Shown: positions 27,731 to 36,963, numbered from the stretch's first letter. The stretch is 64,000 nucleotides of DNA from Burkholderiaceae bacterium DAT-1 (GCA_019084025.1 JAHRBI010000003.1:248001-312000), one strand, 5' to 3'. Made by a program: numbers and translations. The notes: generated from the sequence alone by a model not told the origin.

Positions 27731-28236
27731 TATTCAATCTCCGGCAATTGCATCGCCAGCACGGCGTTTTTCTGCTGCTCGCGGAACGCGTTCAGGCGCT
27801 CGCGCAGTTCAGGCACTTCATTGGCCAGCAACGATACAGCGAACAGCGCAGCATTGGCTGCACCGGCCTCGCCGATGGCGAAGGTGGCAACAGGAATACC
27901 CTTTGGCATTTGCACGATGGACAGTAGCGAATCTTCGCCACGCAGGTATTTCGACGGCACAGGTACGCCCAGCACAGGAACAGTCGTCTTGGCGGCCAGC
28001 ATGCCCGGCAGATGCGCAGCACCGCCAGCACCCGCGATAATGGCCTTCAGGCCACGCGCTTCGGCTGTTGCAGCGTAATCGAACAAGAGGTCGGGTGTAC
28101 GGTGGGCGGAAACAACGCGGGCTTCAAAGCTTACGCCAAATGCCTTGAGCTGTTGGGCTGCATGCTGCATGACTTCCCAGTCGGAGTTGCTGCCCATCAC
28201 GAGGCCGATCCTGATGGTCGGATCGTTCTGTGTCAT
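27730..28236 (-). CDS. purE: N5-CAIR mutase
   Basis: A 168-residue enzyme converting N5-CAIR to CAIR, the partner of Pur[18 protein letters not shown] (about residues 10-26), the [15 protein letters not shown] segment with the catalytic His, and [19 protein letters not shown] form the active site seen in class I PurE. It is the first gene of the purEK-unknown-purC operon. The promoter must lie in 28237-28460, which carries a perfect palindrome 35 bp upstream of the ATG. Confidence 0.96.
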   Translation of the reverse strand: MTQNDPTIRIGLVMGSNSDWEVMQHAAQQLKAFGVSFEARVVSAHRTPDLLFDYAATAEARGLKAIIAGAGGAAHLPGMLAAKTTVPVLGVPVPSKYLRGEDSLLSIVQMPKGIPVATFAIGEAGAANAALFAVSLLANEVPELRERLNAFREQQKNAVLAMQLPEIE

Positions 28237-28270
28237 CGGATAATCCCCTGTTTCAAAAAGCGGATTTTAC

Positions 28271-28280
28271 CGAAATTTCG
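28271..28280. promoter_or_regulatory. Palindrome upstream of purE, possible operator
   Basis: CGAAATTTCG is a perfect 10-bp palindrome 35 bp before the purE start codon, within AT-rich DNA. The position would suit an operator or promoter element. No known regulator motif is matched with confidence. Confidence 0.3.
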
Positions 28281-28463
28281 TGAAAAAGCACGGCGTATCG
28301 TACAAAAGGCATGTCATGTCGCTTTGATACCTCGGATACATCCGACATCTCACGTATGCAACGCCCCATGCGTGGCGCAGGCACCGCTGAGCGCGTACGA
28401 ATCACGGTAGAGGACTGGAGAGGGACGCGGAGTTCGGCTAATACTCCGAATACCGGTCAGTCT

Positions 28464-28922
28464 TTAGTACTGGGATACTTCTTCGCCATTGCACACGGCG
28501 GAGGCGAGCAATCCATCCAGTTGCCGCCGCAGGGCATTCACTTCTTCGGCAGACATTGACAGCGATTCCATCAACTGGCGCGGGACAGCCTCTGCACGGG
28601 TACGCAGCCCCTGACCCGACGGCGTCAGCACCACTCGCACCTCGCGCTCATTTTCCGCTCGCCGTTCGCGCTTGATATAGCCAGCCTGCTCCAACCGCTT
28701 GAGCAGAGGGGTCAGCGTGCCGGAATCCAGCATCAGACGCTCGCCAATCCGCTTGACGGTCAAGCCGTCTTTTTCCCACAGCACCAGCATGACCAGATAC
28801 TGCGGATAGGTCAGGTCGAGTGCGTTGAGCAAGGGCTGATAGCAGCGCGTCACTGCACGCGAGGCCGCATACAGACGGAAACACAGTTGTTGGTCTAGCA
28901 AGAGCCAGTCAGGATGATTCAT
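28464..28922 (-). CDS. ohrR: MarR-family peroxide sensor, OhrR type
   Basis: A 152-residue winged-helix repressor. The N-terminal [20 protein letters not shown] carries the reactive Cys (residue 14) of OhrR proteins, which is oxidised by organic hydroperoxides. [20 protein letters not shown] and [20 protein letters not shown] are the conserved dimer and recognition helices, followed by the wing [17 protein letters not shown] further Cys near the C-terminus (SAVCNGEE) could form an intermolecular disulfide, as in 2-Cys OhrR. Usually ohr, the hydroperoxide reductase gene, lies next to ohrR; it is not in this window. Confidence 0.82.
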   Translation of the reverse strand: MNHPDWLLLDQQLCFRLYAASRAVTRCYQPLLNALDLTYPQYLVMLVLWEKDGLTVKRIGERLMLDSGTLTPLLKRLEQAGYIKRERRAENEREVRVVLTPSGQGLRTRAEAVPRQLMESLSMSAEEVNALRRQLDGLLASAVCNGEEVSQY

Positions 28923-28997
28923 GGTATCGGCACCCGGTCGCCGGAGTCGTCATTCAATCGGCGTTATCACACCACAGGCTGAAGGATAGCGGGTTGA

Positions 28998-29234
28998 CCT
29001 GTGTCAGTGTTGTGCAATTTGCTTGTATGCAGGGCGTATGAGACAGATATTCCGGTGCTGGCGCGCATGCTTAAAGAAGAGGATACGGTGCACCGCCTCG
29101 GCAACTAGGACGTGACCTTTCTGATCGAACACGCCAGCAAGGATCGCGACCGATATGATCGCGATCTTGCCGAAGATCACTGCGAAGGGCTAACAGGTGT
29201 ACTGAAACGTGCAATGAAGCCACAATCGAAGTAG
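28998..29234 (+). pseudogene. Gene remnant with in-frame stop codon
   Basis: One frame is open from 28998 to 29234 except for a single TAG at 29106-29108. Before it lies YETDIPVLARMLKEED and VHRLGN. After it lies DVTFLIEHASKDRDRYDRD, then AEDHCEGLTGVLKRAMKPQS and a stop. The composition on both sides looks protein-like (charged, helical) and continues in the same frame, so this is probably the decayed end of a gene. The family is not recognised. Spurious origin cannot be excluded. It fills most of the gap between ohrR and the Sel1-like gene. Confidence 0.4.
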
Positions 29235-29277
29235 TACGCGCTGAATGCAGTCTACGTAAAGCTCGGCCACGCGTGCT

Positions 29278-30060
29278 TCATGCCTTCCTGTGCAGTTTCA
29301 TCTCATTGATGATTTTCTGAGCTTGCAGCTCGGCCGCCTGCTTCACGGCATCGCTTGCTTGCTGTGCCAGCTCGGTTTTCTGGAACCATTCAGCACTAAT
29401 GTCATCGCCCAGCTTGGCTGAAACCAAGTGCCAAGCATACGCATCCTGGACATTCTTTTCCTGCAGATACAGTTCGGCAATGATGCCCGCACTGCGGATA
29501 TTGCCCGCCACAAGCGCTTGACGGAACGCCTCTTTGGCCAGGTCGCCATAATTGGCCTTGGGATCGAACTCCGGATTGCCCGGCTGATCTTTGAGTTCGA
29601 AGTAATACTTTTCACCCAGATGCATCATGGCGAAAGCATCGCCACCTTTGGCCAACTTCTTGATCGTGGCCAGATCCTTGGTGTAGTAATCAGGGGAGAG
29701 GAAATAACCCAGCTTCTCCATTTGCTTGCGCCGCCTTTCGGCCTCTGGGCTCAATGCTTCTTTCTCCGCGGCAGCGCCTCCCTGATCGAGCAGGGCACGA
29801 GCCTGTGCTTCCTCATTGCCGCCCTGACCCTGTGCGCCCGCCACTGGATAGGGTGACGTGGCAAATAGTCCTTCCTTACCCATTTGCGCAGTGCTGGCAA
29901 GATGCTGGCCATTGGTTTTGCTTACATGAGCTGCATCTGTGGCTTGCGCTCCTTGCGCGTCAGATGCGAGTTGACCAGCCGCATCGTTACGCCAAAACAC
30001 TGCCGCTGCAAGGGCAATTGCACCAATTACAGCCATGCCTGTGATGAGTTGCTTGTTCAT
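29278..30060 (-). CDS. Membrane-anchored Sel1/TPR-like periplasmic protein
   Basis: A 260-residue protein from ATG 30060. A single N-terminal hydrophobic segment (LITGMAVIGAIALAAAVFW) would anchor it in the inner membrane, with the rest in the periplasm. After an Ala/Gln-rich low-complexity region (about 30-105) come helical repeats of Sel1 type: GDAFAMMHLGEKYYFELKDQ, GDLAKEAFRQALVAGNIRSA and the closing NVQDAYAWHLVSAKLGDD. It lies 78 bp downstream of the secreted zinc peptidase gene on the same strand. The two may work together, for example as protease and adaptor, but this is inferred. Confidence 0.65.
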   Translation of the reverse strand: MNKQLITGMAVIGAIALAAAVFWRNDAAGQLASDAQGAQATDAAHVSKTNGQHLASTAQMGKEGLFATSPYPVAGAQGQGGNEEAQARALLDQGGAAAEKEALSPEAERRRKQMEKLGYFLSPDYYTKDLATIKKLAKGGDAFAMMHLGEKYYFELKDQPGNPEFDPKANYGDLAKEAFRQALVAGNIRSAGIIAELYLQEKNVQDAYAWHLVSAKLGDDISAEWFQKTELAQQASDAVKQAAELQAQKIINEMKLHRKA

Positions 30061-30138
30061 CCTGCTGTTTCCCCAGAAAGTAAGGCGCGCACGACTCCAC
30101 ATCGAAGTCGCACGCGATCTGGCTTTGCTTCGCGGGGA

Positions 30139-30693
30139 TTAGACGCGCGGCATGCTGCTCAGGCACTTGGCTACGCGATTGGTGTAGCCCCAACGGGTGT
30201 AGTAGTCGCGTTGAGCCGGGGTACCGTGGTCACCACCTGCATAGTTGCGGGCAGCTGCAACTGCGCTGTTCAACAGGGTGGTGTAACCCAGGGAGTCGTT
30301 TGCGTAGCGGACGAAGGAGCCACCGGCACAGTCGGCTTGCAGTTCCTGATACGGTTGTTGCAGGTTGATGCCGCGCGAGAACTGAATCGTGTGACCCCAC
30401 TCGTGAGCCAGCACAGCCTTGGCACCGTAGTTACCAAATTGGTTTTCAACGCTTTGCAGGAAGCTGGAACCGACGCTGATCACGGTCGGGCTGCAAGCGA
30501 ATGCGGACAGTTGCTGCTCGCCACAGGCATAGCGATCCATATAGATGGTTGGGTTGGTATAGCCCACACCGGCGGAAATCTGGGATTTGGTGGTGCTGAT
30601 GTAGGTTGAATTGACGGTCGCGCTCGTTGCAACTTGAGCAGTACCAGCCAGCGCCAGGGCGATTACAAATGCGAGTTTGGATTGAGCCTTCAT
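30139..30693 (-). CDS. Secreted YpfJ-like neutral zinc metallopeptidase
   Basis: A 184-residue protein with a signal peptide (LAFVIALALAGTAQVATSA, cut near residue 25) and a good GGAGA site before ATG 30693. It contains the zincin motif in VLAHEWGHTIQFSRG (HEWGH, about residues 96-100). ELQADCAGG follows about 20 residues later, whose Glu is the likely third zinc ligand. This pair of motifs is typical of the Zn_peptidase/YpfJ family (PF04228-like). At 184 residues it is much shorter than YpfJ (about 290). Three to four Cys residues suggest disulfides, fitting periplasmic or extracellular location. Confidence 0.75.
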   Translation of the reverse strand: MKAQSKLAFVIALALAGTAQVATSATVNSTYISTTKSQISAGVGYTNPTIYMDRYACGEQQLSAFACSPTVISVGSSFLQSVENQFGNYGAKAVLAHEWGHTIQFSRGINLQQPYQELQADCAGGSFVRYANDSLGYTTLLNSAVAAARNYAGGDHGTPAQRDYYTRWGYTNRVAKCLSSMPRV

Positions 30694-30864
30694 GTATTGT
30701 CTCCTGATTTAAACTACCCATGCATTCTTTGCGATGGTGAGTATCGTCAGGCGATCACACTGCCTGACTGGCGAAATGCCGGAGCCAGTGTGCGTCAGTA
30801 CATGCAGGTCATATATAGTAATTTATATTCATGCCAATGAGGATTTTTTAATCACCCTGTCATG

Positions 30865-30878
30865 TTGACGTAGATCAA
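30865..30878. promoter_or_regulatory. FNR/CRP-like binding site
   Basis: TTGACGTAGATCAA matches the FNR consensus TTGAT-N4-ATCAA at 9 of 10 informative positions. It lies about 170 bp upstream of the secreted peptidase. No FNR gene is in the window, and one site of this length may occur by chance. Confidence 0.4.
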
Positions 30879-30909
30879 AGCAAGACGTAGTGCGGCCTCC
30901 CGAGGTTAT

Positions 30910-30923
30910 TGAACAGTTGTTCA
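30910..30923. promoter_or_regulatory. Inverted repeat, possible operator
   Basis: TGAACA-GT-TGTTCA is a perfect 6-bp inverted repeat with a 2-base spacer, 32 bp beyond the FNR-like site. It resembles a dimer-binding operator; the regulator is unknown. Confidence 0.3.
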
Positions 30924-31113
30924 GTTTTCTAATTTCGCTATGCGGAACACACCTAAGTGTCCAGTGTATTGTTGTATTAATGCAGACAATGTTGATCAAG
31001 GAATGGGTGAAATAGCACACAGGCATATTGACGATGCGGATTCACGCTTGTACTTCAACAAAATGGCCGCATGGACAACATCCATACGGCCATATGTTTT
31101 TTCCGGCGCACGT

Positions 31114-31512
31114 TTACTCAGTCTTGGGGTGCTCATCTTTGGCGAGTGTGACGGAGGCTGCATCAGCAGCGTTTTCTTGCCCCACCAACGTAAATCCCCC
31201 AGCCGAATACTGCGTCTTGAACATCCCCGCCGCCGGGAATTGCTTGCGGATCAACCGGAATTGCTGATCAGCTTCGGCGGCAGTCTCCCAGAAGCCAGCA
31301 CGGAGCACATACAACTTGCCTTGCTTGCTGATACGCAGCCAAGGCAGATCACCCGCACGGGTGGCGGCAGCCTGTGCTGACTCCATGGTGCTAGCGGTGG
31401 TGAGATGCAGTGAAAAATACTTCTTGCCCGGTTCCGGGTCAGCCGCATGGGCGAAGGTCAGCCCGAAACATGCGACGCACAGCAGAAGCGTACGCAGTAC
31501 GCGAATATTCAT
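31114..31512 (-). CDS. Exported SPOR-like protein
   Basis: A 132-residue protein with a signal peptide (VLRTLLLCVACFGLTFAHA, cut near residue 23). The mature part has the pattern of a SPOR domain: YFSLHLTTASTMESAQAAAT, LYVLRAGFWETAAEADQQF and RKQFPAAGMFKTQY. SPOR domains bind denuded glycan strands at septa. The match is by pattern only and the domain is short, so the call is tentative. It lies downstream of lpxC on the same strand but 140 bp away. Confidence 0.55.
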   Translation of the reverse strand: MNIRVLRTLLLCVACFGLTFAHAADPEPGKKYFSLHLTTASTMESAQAAATRAGDLPWLRISKQGKLYVLRAGFWETAAEADQQFRLIRKQFPAAGMFKTQYSAGGFTLVGQENAADAASVTLAKDEHPKTE

Positions 31513-31651
31513 TGTGACTCCAGTCTTGCCAGCCAGGCCAGCGTGCTACAGGTCGGCGCGACGGCCAACGGGAGCGCAATTATCCGCGCCAGACTGGATC
31601 AGGGCAACGACGTCAGTCGGACAGACGGATGCCGCGCCGAGTACAGTTCAA

Positions 31652-32566
31652 CTATATCGCTGTAAAATCAATAGGATGGAATGCATTTGGCGCACGTTCT
31701 TCGCGATCAAAGGTCGCGTACTCCCATGCATCGGGATCAGCCAATAGCGCGCGCAAGAGCTTATTGTTCATCGCGTGACCCGACTTGAACCCTTCGAAAT
31801 GCCCGATCAGGGGAAAACCGAGAATGTAGAGATCGCCGATTGCATCAAGCACCTTGTGGCGCACGAATTCGTCTTCGAAGCGCAGGCCTTCCTGATTCAG
31901 CACCTTGTACTCATCCAGCACGATAGCGTTTTCCATGCTGCCGCCCTTGCCGAGATCGTTGGTACGCATATATTCGACTTCATGCATAAAGCCAAAGGTA
32001 CGGGCTCGCGCGACAGCAGCTACATAGGAGGTACTAGCAAAGTCGAGGTCGACCGTCTGAGCCGATTTACGGAAGGCAGGGTGATTGAATTCAATGGTGA
32101 GGGTGACGCGATAGCCTTCATGGGGCGAGAGGCGCACCCATTTATCGCCCTCTTTGACCTCAATCGACTTTTTAACGCGTACAAAGCGCTTTTTCGCCTT
32201 CTGGTCGACCACGCCTGCTTGCTGGATCAGGTAGATAAAAGGCGCGGCACTGCCGTCCATGATCGGCATTTCAGCGGAGGTGACATCGACATAGACGTTG
32301 TCGATGCCTAGCCCCGCGAATGCAGACATCAAGTGCTCGATGGTGGCCACCCGCACCCCGTCAGCGACGAGGGTGGAGGAGAGGCGGGTGTCATTCACCA
32401 GTTCGGGCGATACCTTCATCACCGGCTTGTCGGGCAGGTCGACCCGGCAATACACGATGCCTGTATCCACAGGTGCCGGGCGTAAGGTTAGTTCTACCTT
32501 TTCGCCCGAGTGCAGACCCACACCGACTGCACGAATTGTGGATGCAAGGGTACGTTGATGAATCAT
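31652..32566 (-). CDS. lpxC: UDP-3-O-acyl-GlcNAc deacetylase
   Basis: A 304-residue zinc deacetylase, the committed step of lipid A synthesis. It starts at ATG 32566, with GGAG eight bases upstream; the in-frame ATG 24 bases earlier lacks this. Zinc ligands are visible as H78 in [15 protein letters not shown] and the HKVLDAIGD motif further on. [12 protein letters not shown] is the C-terminal catalytic His motif. The gene is the last of the dcw cluster, 116 bp after ftsZ, with a long hairpin between them, so it may be partly uncoupled from ftsZ expression. Confidence 0.97.
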   Translation of the reverse strand: MIHQRTLASTIRAVGVGLHSGEKVELTLRPAPVDTGIVYCRVDLPDKPVMKVSPELVNDTRLSSTLVADGVRVATIEHLMSAFAGLGIDNVYVDVTSAEMPIMDGSAAPFIYLIQQAGVVDQKAKKRFVRVKKSIEVKEGDKWVRLSPHEGYRVTLTIEFNHPAFRKSAQTVDLDFASTSYVAAVARARTFGFMHEVEYMRTNDLGKGGSMENAIVLDEYKVLNQEGLRFEDEFVRHKVLDAIGDLYILGFPLIGHFEGFKSGHAMNNKLLRALLADPDAWEYATFDREERAPNAFHPIDFTAI

Positions 32567-32644
32567 GGACAACAGCTCCGGTGAGGACACTCAAGCCCCA
32601 CATTGTGCCACAGCACCTTGCGGGACTCGATTGATTGTCCTCAT

Positions 32645-32674
32645 GCATCCGATAGGTAACAGCCTGTCGGATGC
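32645..32674 (-). terminator. Hairpin between ftsZ and lpxC
   Basis: GCATCCGATAGG and CCTGTCGGATGC form a 12-bp stem with one mismatch or wobble and a 6-base loop. It begins 8 bp after the ftsZ stop. No U-run follows in the direction of transcription, so partial termination, processing or mRNA stabilisation are all possible. Confidence 0.5.
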
Positions 32675-32682
32675 GATTTGGA

Positions 32683-33873
32683 TCAGTCTGCCTGCTTGCG
32701 CAGGAAAGCCGGGATATCCATGTCAGCGCTGATGACCGGACTGCGGCTCACTTCGGCCACAGCCGGACGTGCGCCACCGCCGCGGCGACCATCACGCCAC
32801 ACTGCCGGGGAGTCGTACTGATCGTAATCGGTACCACCCAGCACCGGAATGCCATCATCCGTACCGGTCGCCTTCACCATCTTCAGATCCGGCATCTTCT
32901 TCTCGGCGCGCTGACCCAGACCGGTTGCCACCAGGGTCACACGCAGGTCGTCACCCAGATTTTCGTCGATGGCAGTACCGAAGATGATCTTGGCGTCATC
33001 TGCAGCGTATTGCTTGATGATGTCCATGACTTCGTGGACTTCACGCATACGCAGGCTCATATCGGCACTGATATTCACCAGGATGCCGCGTGCGCCGGTC
33101 AGGCTCACGTCTTCCAGCAACGGGCTGGCCACGGCCTGTTCGGCTGCGACGCGTGCACGCTCGCTGCCAGCAGCCATGGAAGAACCCATCATGGCCATGC
33201 CCATTTCGGTCATCACAGCCTTCACGTCGGCGAAGTCAACGTTCACCAGACCCGGGCAGTTAATGATTTCGGCGATACCGGCAACAGCACCGCGCAGCAC
33301 GTCGTCAGCGGCCTTGAAAGCATCCTTGAACGACACGTCTTCGCCCAGTACCTGCATGAGCTTGTCGTTCGGGATGATGATCAGGGAATCGACATGCTTG
33401 GACAGCTCGTCGATACCGGATTGCGCAGCCTTCTGGCGCTTGCCTTCGAAGGCGAACGGACGGGTGACCACGCCCACGGTCAGAATGCCTTTTTCACGGG
33501 CAATCTGCGCCACAACCGGCGCAGCACCGGTACCCGTACCACCACCCATACCGGCAGTGATAAACAGCATGTCGGCACCTTCGATCAGGTCCGAAATGCG
33601 GGCACGATCTTCCTCAGCCGCTGCGCGACCCACATCGGGATTGGCACCTGCGCCCAGTCCCTTGGTCAGGCCAGCACCCAGTTGAACCAGGTTATCGGCG
33701 CGATTACGCTTCAGCGCCTGGGCATCCGTGTTAGCGCAGATAAACTCTACGCCGTTGACGCCGCAATTGATCATGTGATCAACCGCATTGCCGCCACAGC
33801 CGCCAATACCGATCACCTTGATCTTGGCGACCGGAACGATGTCCTGCGCAACTTCTACGAACGAAATAGGCAT
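32683..33873 (-). CDS. ftsZ: Cell division GTPase FtsZ
   Basis: A 396-residue tubulin homologue that polymerises into the Z-ring. The N-terminal GIGGCGGNAVDHMI, the tubulin signature GGGTGTGAAPVVAQ (about residues 107-120) and the T7 loop region NVDFADVKAVM are intact. A short linker, partly Gly/Arg-rich (WRDGRRGGGARP), leads to the conserved C-terminal peptide DMDIPAFLRKQAD that binds FtsA and ZipA. It lies 72 bp after ftsA in the dcw operon. Confidence 0.98.
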   Translation of the reverse strand: MPISFVEVAQDIVPVAKIKVIGIGGCGGNAVDHMINCGVNGVEFICANTDAQALKRNRADNLVQLGAGLTKGLGAGANPDVGRAAAEEDRARISDLIEGADMLFITAGMGGGTGTGAAPVVAQIAREKGILTVGVVTRPFAFEGKRQKAAQSGIDELSKHVDSLIIIPNDKLMQVLGEDVSFKDAFKAADDVLRGAVAGIAEIINCPGLVNVDFADVKAVMTEMGMAMMGSSMAAGSERARVAAEQAVASPLLEDVSLTGARGILVNISADMSLRMREVHEVMDIIKQYAADDAKIIFGTAIDENLGDDLRVTLVATGLGQRAEKKMPDLKMVKATGTDDGIPVLGGTDYDQYDSPAVWRDGRRGGGARPAVAEVSRSPVISADMDIPAFLRKQAD

Positions 33874-33945
33874 CTTGACTCTCCTCTAGTGCCTGGACCC
33901 ATTACCCAAAAAATTAAATCTTCATTTCTAGCAGCACGAGTCTGC

Positions 33946-35172
33946 TCAAAAATTTCCCTGGAACCATGCACGCATGCGCTCGAACACCGTCGCCGCGCTT
34001 CTGCCCTGCATGTTCCGCTGCACTTCCTGCTTGCCGATCAGCAAGAGGCCGACAGCTGTCGAAAACCTCGGGTTCTTGACCACTTCAGCCAAGCCCCCCA
34101 CATATTGCGGCACGCCCAGGCGTACCGGCATGTGAAATACTTCTTCACCCAGCTCGACCATGCCCTGCATCTGGGCTGAACCACCCGTAATCACGATGCC
34201 ACTGGACAGGCGCTCTTCAAATCCGGAGCGGCGCAGTTCAGCCTGCACCAGACTGTAGAGTTCTTCCACGCGTGGCTCGATGACTTCAGCCAGTGTCTGG
34301 CGGCTGAGCTGACGCGGTCCGCGCTCGCCTACACCCGGCACTTCGATCATGTGCTGCGGATCCGCCAGCTGCCGCAATGCCACACCATGCAAGCGCTTGA
34401 TATCTTCCGCTTCCTTGGTCGGTGTCCGCAAGGCCATGGCGATATCATTTGTGATCTGATCGCCGGCAATCGGGATCACGGCGGTATGCCGGATAGCCCC
34501 ATCGCAGAATACGGCGATGTCAGTGGTGCCACCGCCAATGTCAATCAGACAGACGCCCAGTTCCTTTTCATCGTCGCTGAGTACGCTCATGGCGCTGGCC
34601 AGCGGCTGCAGCACCAGCTCGTTCATTTCCAGGCCGCAGCGACGCACGCACTTGGTAATGTTCTGCGCGGCGCTGATCGCACCGGTGACGATATGCACCT
34701 TCACTTCAAGGCGCACACCGCTCATCCCCAGCGGTTCCTTCACATCCTCCTGACCATCGATGATGAATTCCTGGTTCAGGATGTGCAGGATCTGATGTTC
34801 GGCTGGAATGTTGACTGCACGCGCGGTTTCAATGACGCGGTCGACATCGGCCTGCGTCACTTCCTTGTCCTTGATGGCGACCATGCCGTGCGAATTGAAA
34901 GCACGGATATGGCTGCCAGCTATGCCCGTGATGACTTCGCGGATCTTGCAGTCTGCCATCAGTTCGGCTTCTTCCAGCGCACGCTGAATCGCCCCGACGG
35001 TGGACTCGATATTGACCACCACGCCCTTTTTCAGACCACGTGAGGGTGCCTGCCCGAGACCGATGACTTCCAGTCGGCCATCAGGCAGCACTTCCGCGAC
35101 CAGGGCGGCTATCTTGGACGTCCCGATATCGAGTCCGACCAGAAGGCTTTTGGTGTTGCTCGGTTTACTCAC
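33946..35172 (-). CDS. ftsA: Cell division protein FtsA
   Basis: A 408-residue actin-like ATPase tethering FtsZ to the membrane. I chose GTG 35172 with GGAG eight bases before it; the frame stays open upstream, but the extra residues (Trp/Cys-rich) have no similarity. Phosphate loops are LLVGLDIGTSKIAALVAEV (phosphate 1) and GVCLIDIGGGTTDIAVF (phosphate 2). The C-terminus FERMRAWFQGNF is the amphipathic membrane-targeting helix. It lies 69 bp after ftsQ. Confidence 0.96.
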   Translation of the reverse strand: MSKPSNTKSLLVGLDIGTSKIAALVAEVLPDGRLEVIGLGQAPSRGLKKGVVVNIESTVGAIQRALEEAELMADCKIREVITGIAGSHIRAFNSHGMVAIKDKEVTQADVDRVIETARAVNIPAEHQILHILNQEFIIDGQEDVKEPLGMSGVRLEVKVHIVTGAISAAQNITKCVRRCGLEMNELVLQPLASAMSVLSDDEKELGVCLIDIGGGTTDIAVFCDGAIRHTAVIPIAGDQITNDIAMALRTPTKEAEDIKRLHGVALRQLADPQHMIEVPGVGERGPRQLSRQTLAEVIEPRVEELYSLVQAELRRSGFEERLSSGIVITGGSAQMQGMVELGEEVFHMPVRLGVPQYVGGLAEVVKNPRFSTAVGLLLIGKQEVQRNMQGRSAATVFERMRAWFQGNF

Positions 35173-35241
35173 CGTCACATCTCCGTACTTTTTCTTTTGG
35201 CACCAACTCTCGTTGCACCAAAACCACACATTATGCCACTA

Positions 35242-35985
35242 TCATGGCTTCCCGGGTTCTTTTTTTCCGGGGGTGAACCCAGGAATTCGAACAGAAAAGC
35301 CATTCGGGTAACGCAAGTCTACATAGTCTACAGGTCGCCTCACCATTGCGAGCGTCTGTTGGTATGTTGCAACAAATCGACGTATTCTTGCATCAACTAC
35401 ATTTCCTTCAGGACCGTCTCTTCCTACCTCTACGGTCACACTGTTATCGAGCTGCATCCGCCATGCCCGACGCGCCGATAACCATACATGCGCGGGCTTC
35501 ACCTTCAACGGCGACAACATCTCGCGGAAGTGCTGATAGCCTTGTGCAAGCTCGCTTTCAGCGCCTTCCGGACCTTCCAGAACTGGAAGATTATCGTTGC
35601 TGGCTGCATCGAATCGCTCGCCCAGCGTATTCACCAGACCCACCGTTCCCCAGCGAGCCAGCGCAACGTGCTCTTCAATTTCCACATCCAGACGATCCGG
35701 CCAGCGGCGGCGCAGACTCACCTGCCGCACCCACGGCAGCTTTTCAAAGGCCTGACGTGTACGTTCCAGATCCAGCGTGAAGAAGGTGCCGCGCAGCTCG
35801 TGCTTCACGATGTACTGCAATTGCTCGCGGGTGACATGCGATAGCTGTCCATCCACCTTGATCTGCCGCACCGGAAACAGCGGCGAATGGATCAGCAGCA
35901 CAATCGCTGCATACAGGAACAGCATCGCAGCCAATCCAGTCAACAGATTGGCAAGCCACATCAGTAGCATCGGCCGGTCCCACAT
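35242..35985 (-). CDS. ftsQ: Cell division protein FtsQ
   Basis: A 247-residue bitopic inner membrane protein of the divisome core. There is one membrane segment (about residues 10-33). A POTRA domain follows (SPLFPVRQIKVDGQLSHVTR and onward), then the beta domain with WVRQVSLRRRWPDRLDVEIE and LGERFDA. It forms a complex with FtsL and FtsB. Normal length for the group. It starts 27 bp after ddl. Confidence 0.94.
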   Translation of the reverse strand: MWDRPMLLMWLANLLTGLAAMLFLYAAIVLLIHSPLFPVRQIKVDGQLSHVTREQLQYIVKHELRGTFFTLDLERTRQAFEKLPWVRQVSLRRRWPDRLDVEIEEHVALARWGTVGLVNTLGERFDAASNDNLPVLEGPEGAESELAQGYQHFREMLSPLKVKPAHVWLSARRAWRMQLDNSVTVEVGRDGPEGNVVDARIRRFVATYQQTLAMVRRPVDYVDLRYPNGFSVRIPGFTPGKKEPGKP

Positions 35986-36012
35986 GCTTCAGGTCACTCC
36001 CTCGTTTTTTAT

Positions 36013-36963
36013 TTACAGCGTCTGCGCTAGGATCATCACCACGAGATCTTCGTAGCTGACACCCAGTGCGCGCGCGCCCATCGGCACCAGACTATGGCTG
36101 GTCATCCCGGGTGCGGTATTCACTTCCAGCAAATACGGCTGGCCTGCTTCGTCCATCAGGACATCCACCCGTCCCCAGCCACTGCCACCGACTGCCCAGA
36201 ATGCCTTTTCGACCAGCACCGCCAGCGCAGCTTCGCGATCGGCAGGCAGGCAGGGGCAGACATAGCGGGTGTCGTCGCGGAAGTACTTGGCCTGATAATC
36301 ATAAAACTCGGTAGCCGGCTCGATCTTGATCGCCGGCATCACCGTGTAACCTTGCTCGACATTGCCCACCACCGGCACGCTGTACTCACCGCCGCCGATA
36401 AAGCGCTCGGCCAGTACCACGCGATCGTATTTGCGGGCTTCAGCTACGGCTGCGGCAAAATCGGCAGCCGCTTTCACCTTGGTTACGCCAATGCTGGAGC
36501 CTTCGATATTCGGTTTCACAAACAGCGGCAGACCCAGTCGTGCTACGACAGCATCCAGATCGGTATGCGCATCGATCAGGGCAAAATCCGGCACCGGCAA
36601 ACCCAGCGCCTGCCAGATCAGCTTGCTGCGCAGCTTATCCATGCCCAGTGCACTCGCCATCACCCCGCAACCGGTATACGGAATGCCCATGAATTCGAGT
36701 GCGCCCTGAATCGTGCCATCTTCGCCCACCGGGCCATGCAGAATCAGGAAGACGCGATCGAAACCTTCTGCTTTCAATGCTTCCAGCGGACGATCTTTGG
36801 GATCGAAGGCGTGGGCATTCACACCCTTGCTCAGGAGGGCATTCAGTACGCCCTCGCCGCTCATCAACGAGATTTCGCGCTCTGCGCTGGTGCCACCCAT
36901 GACCACGGCCACTTTGCCGAAGCTGGATGGATCAATATTGACGGCCTGTAATGCCTTGCTCAT
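36013..36963 (-). CDS. ddl: D-alanine-D-alanine ligase
   Basis: A 316-residue ATP-grasp ligase making the D-Ala-D-Ala dipeptide added by Mur[20 protein letters not shown] (about residues 18-36), [15 protein letters not shown] and the C-terminal [20 protein letters not shown] are the DdlB signatures; the last binds Mg and nucleotide. The Tyr/Ser active-site residues appear intact. Its ATG overlaps the murC stop by 4 bp. Confidence 0.97.
   Translation of the reverse strand: MSKALQAVNIDPSSFGKVAVVMGGTSAEREISLMSGEGVLNALLSKGVNAHAFDPKDRPLEALKAEGFDRVFLILHGPVGEDGTIQGALEFMGIPYTGCGVMASALGMDKLRSKLIWQALGLPVPDFALIDAHTDLDAVVARLGLPLFVKPNIEGSSIGVTKVKAAADFAAAVAEARKYDRVVLAERFIGGGEYSVPVVGNVEQGYTVMPAIKIEPATEFYDYQAKYFRDDTRYVCPCLPADREAALAVLVEKAFWAVGGSGWGRVDVLMDEAGQPYLLEVNTAPGMTSHSLVPMGARALGVSYEDLVVMILAQTL

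Larger units (their letters stand above)
30694..31113. other. Intergenic region upstream of the zinc peptidase
   Basis: 420 bp without a convincing gene. It is AT-rich around 30810-30860 and contains an FNR/CRP-like site and an inverted repeat, listed separately. A promoter for the minus-strand peptidase is expected here. Nothing else was seen. Confidence 0.5.

Noticed and set aside
28311-28559. 82-codon plus-strand frame upstream of purE
   Set aside because: Its second half is antisense to ohrR and its first half has no coding character.
32671-34179. 502-codon open frame on the plus strand
   Set aside because: Antisense to ftsZ and the end of ftsA, which are certain; its translation is low-complexity His/Thr/Gln.
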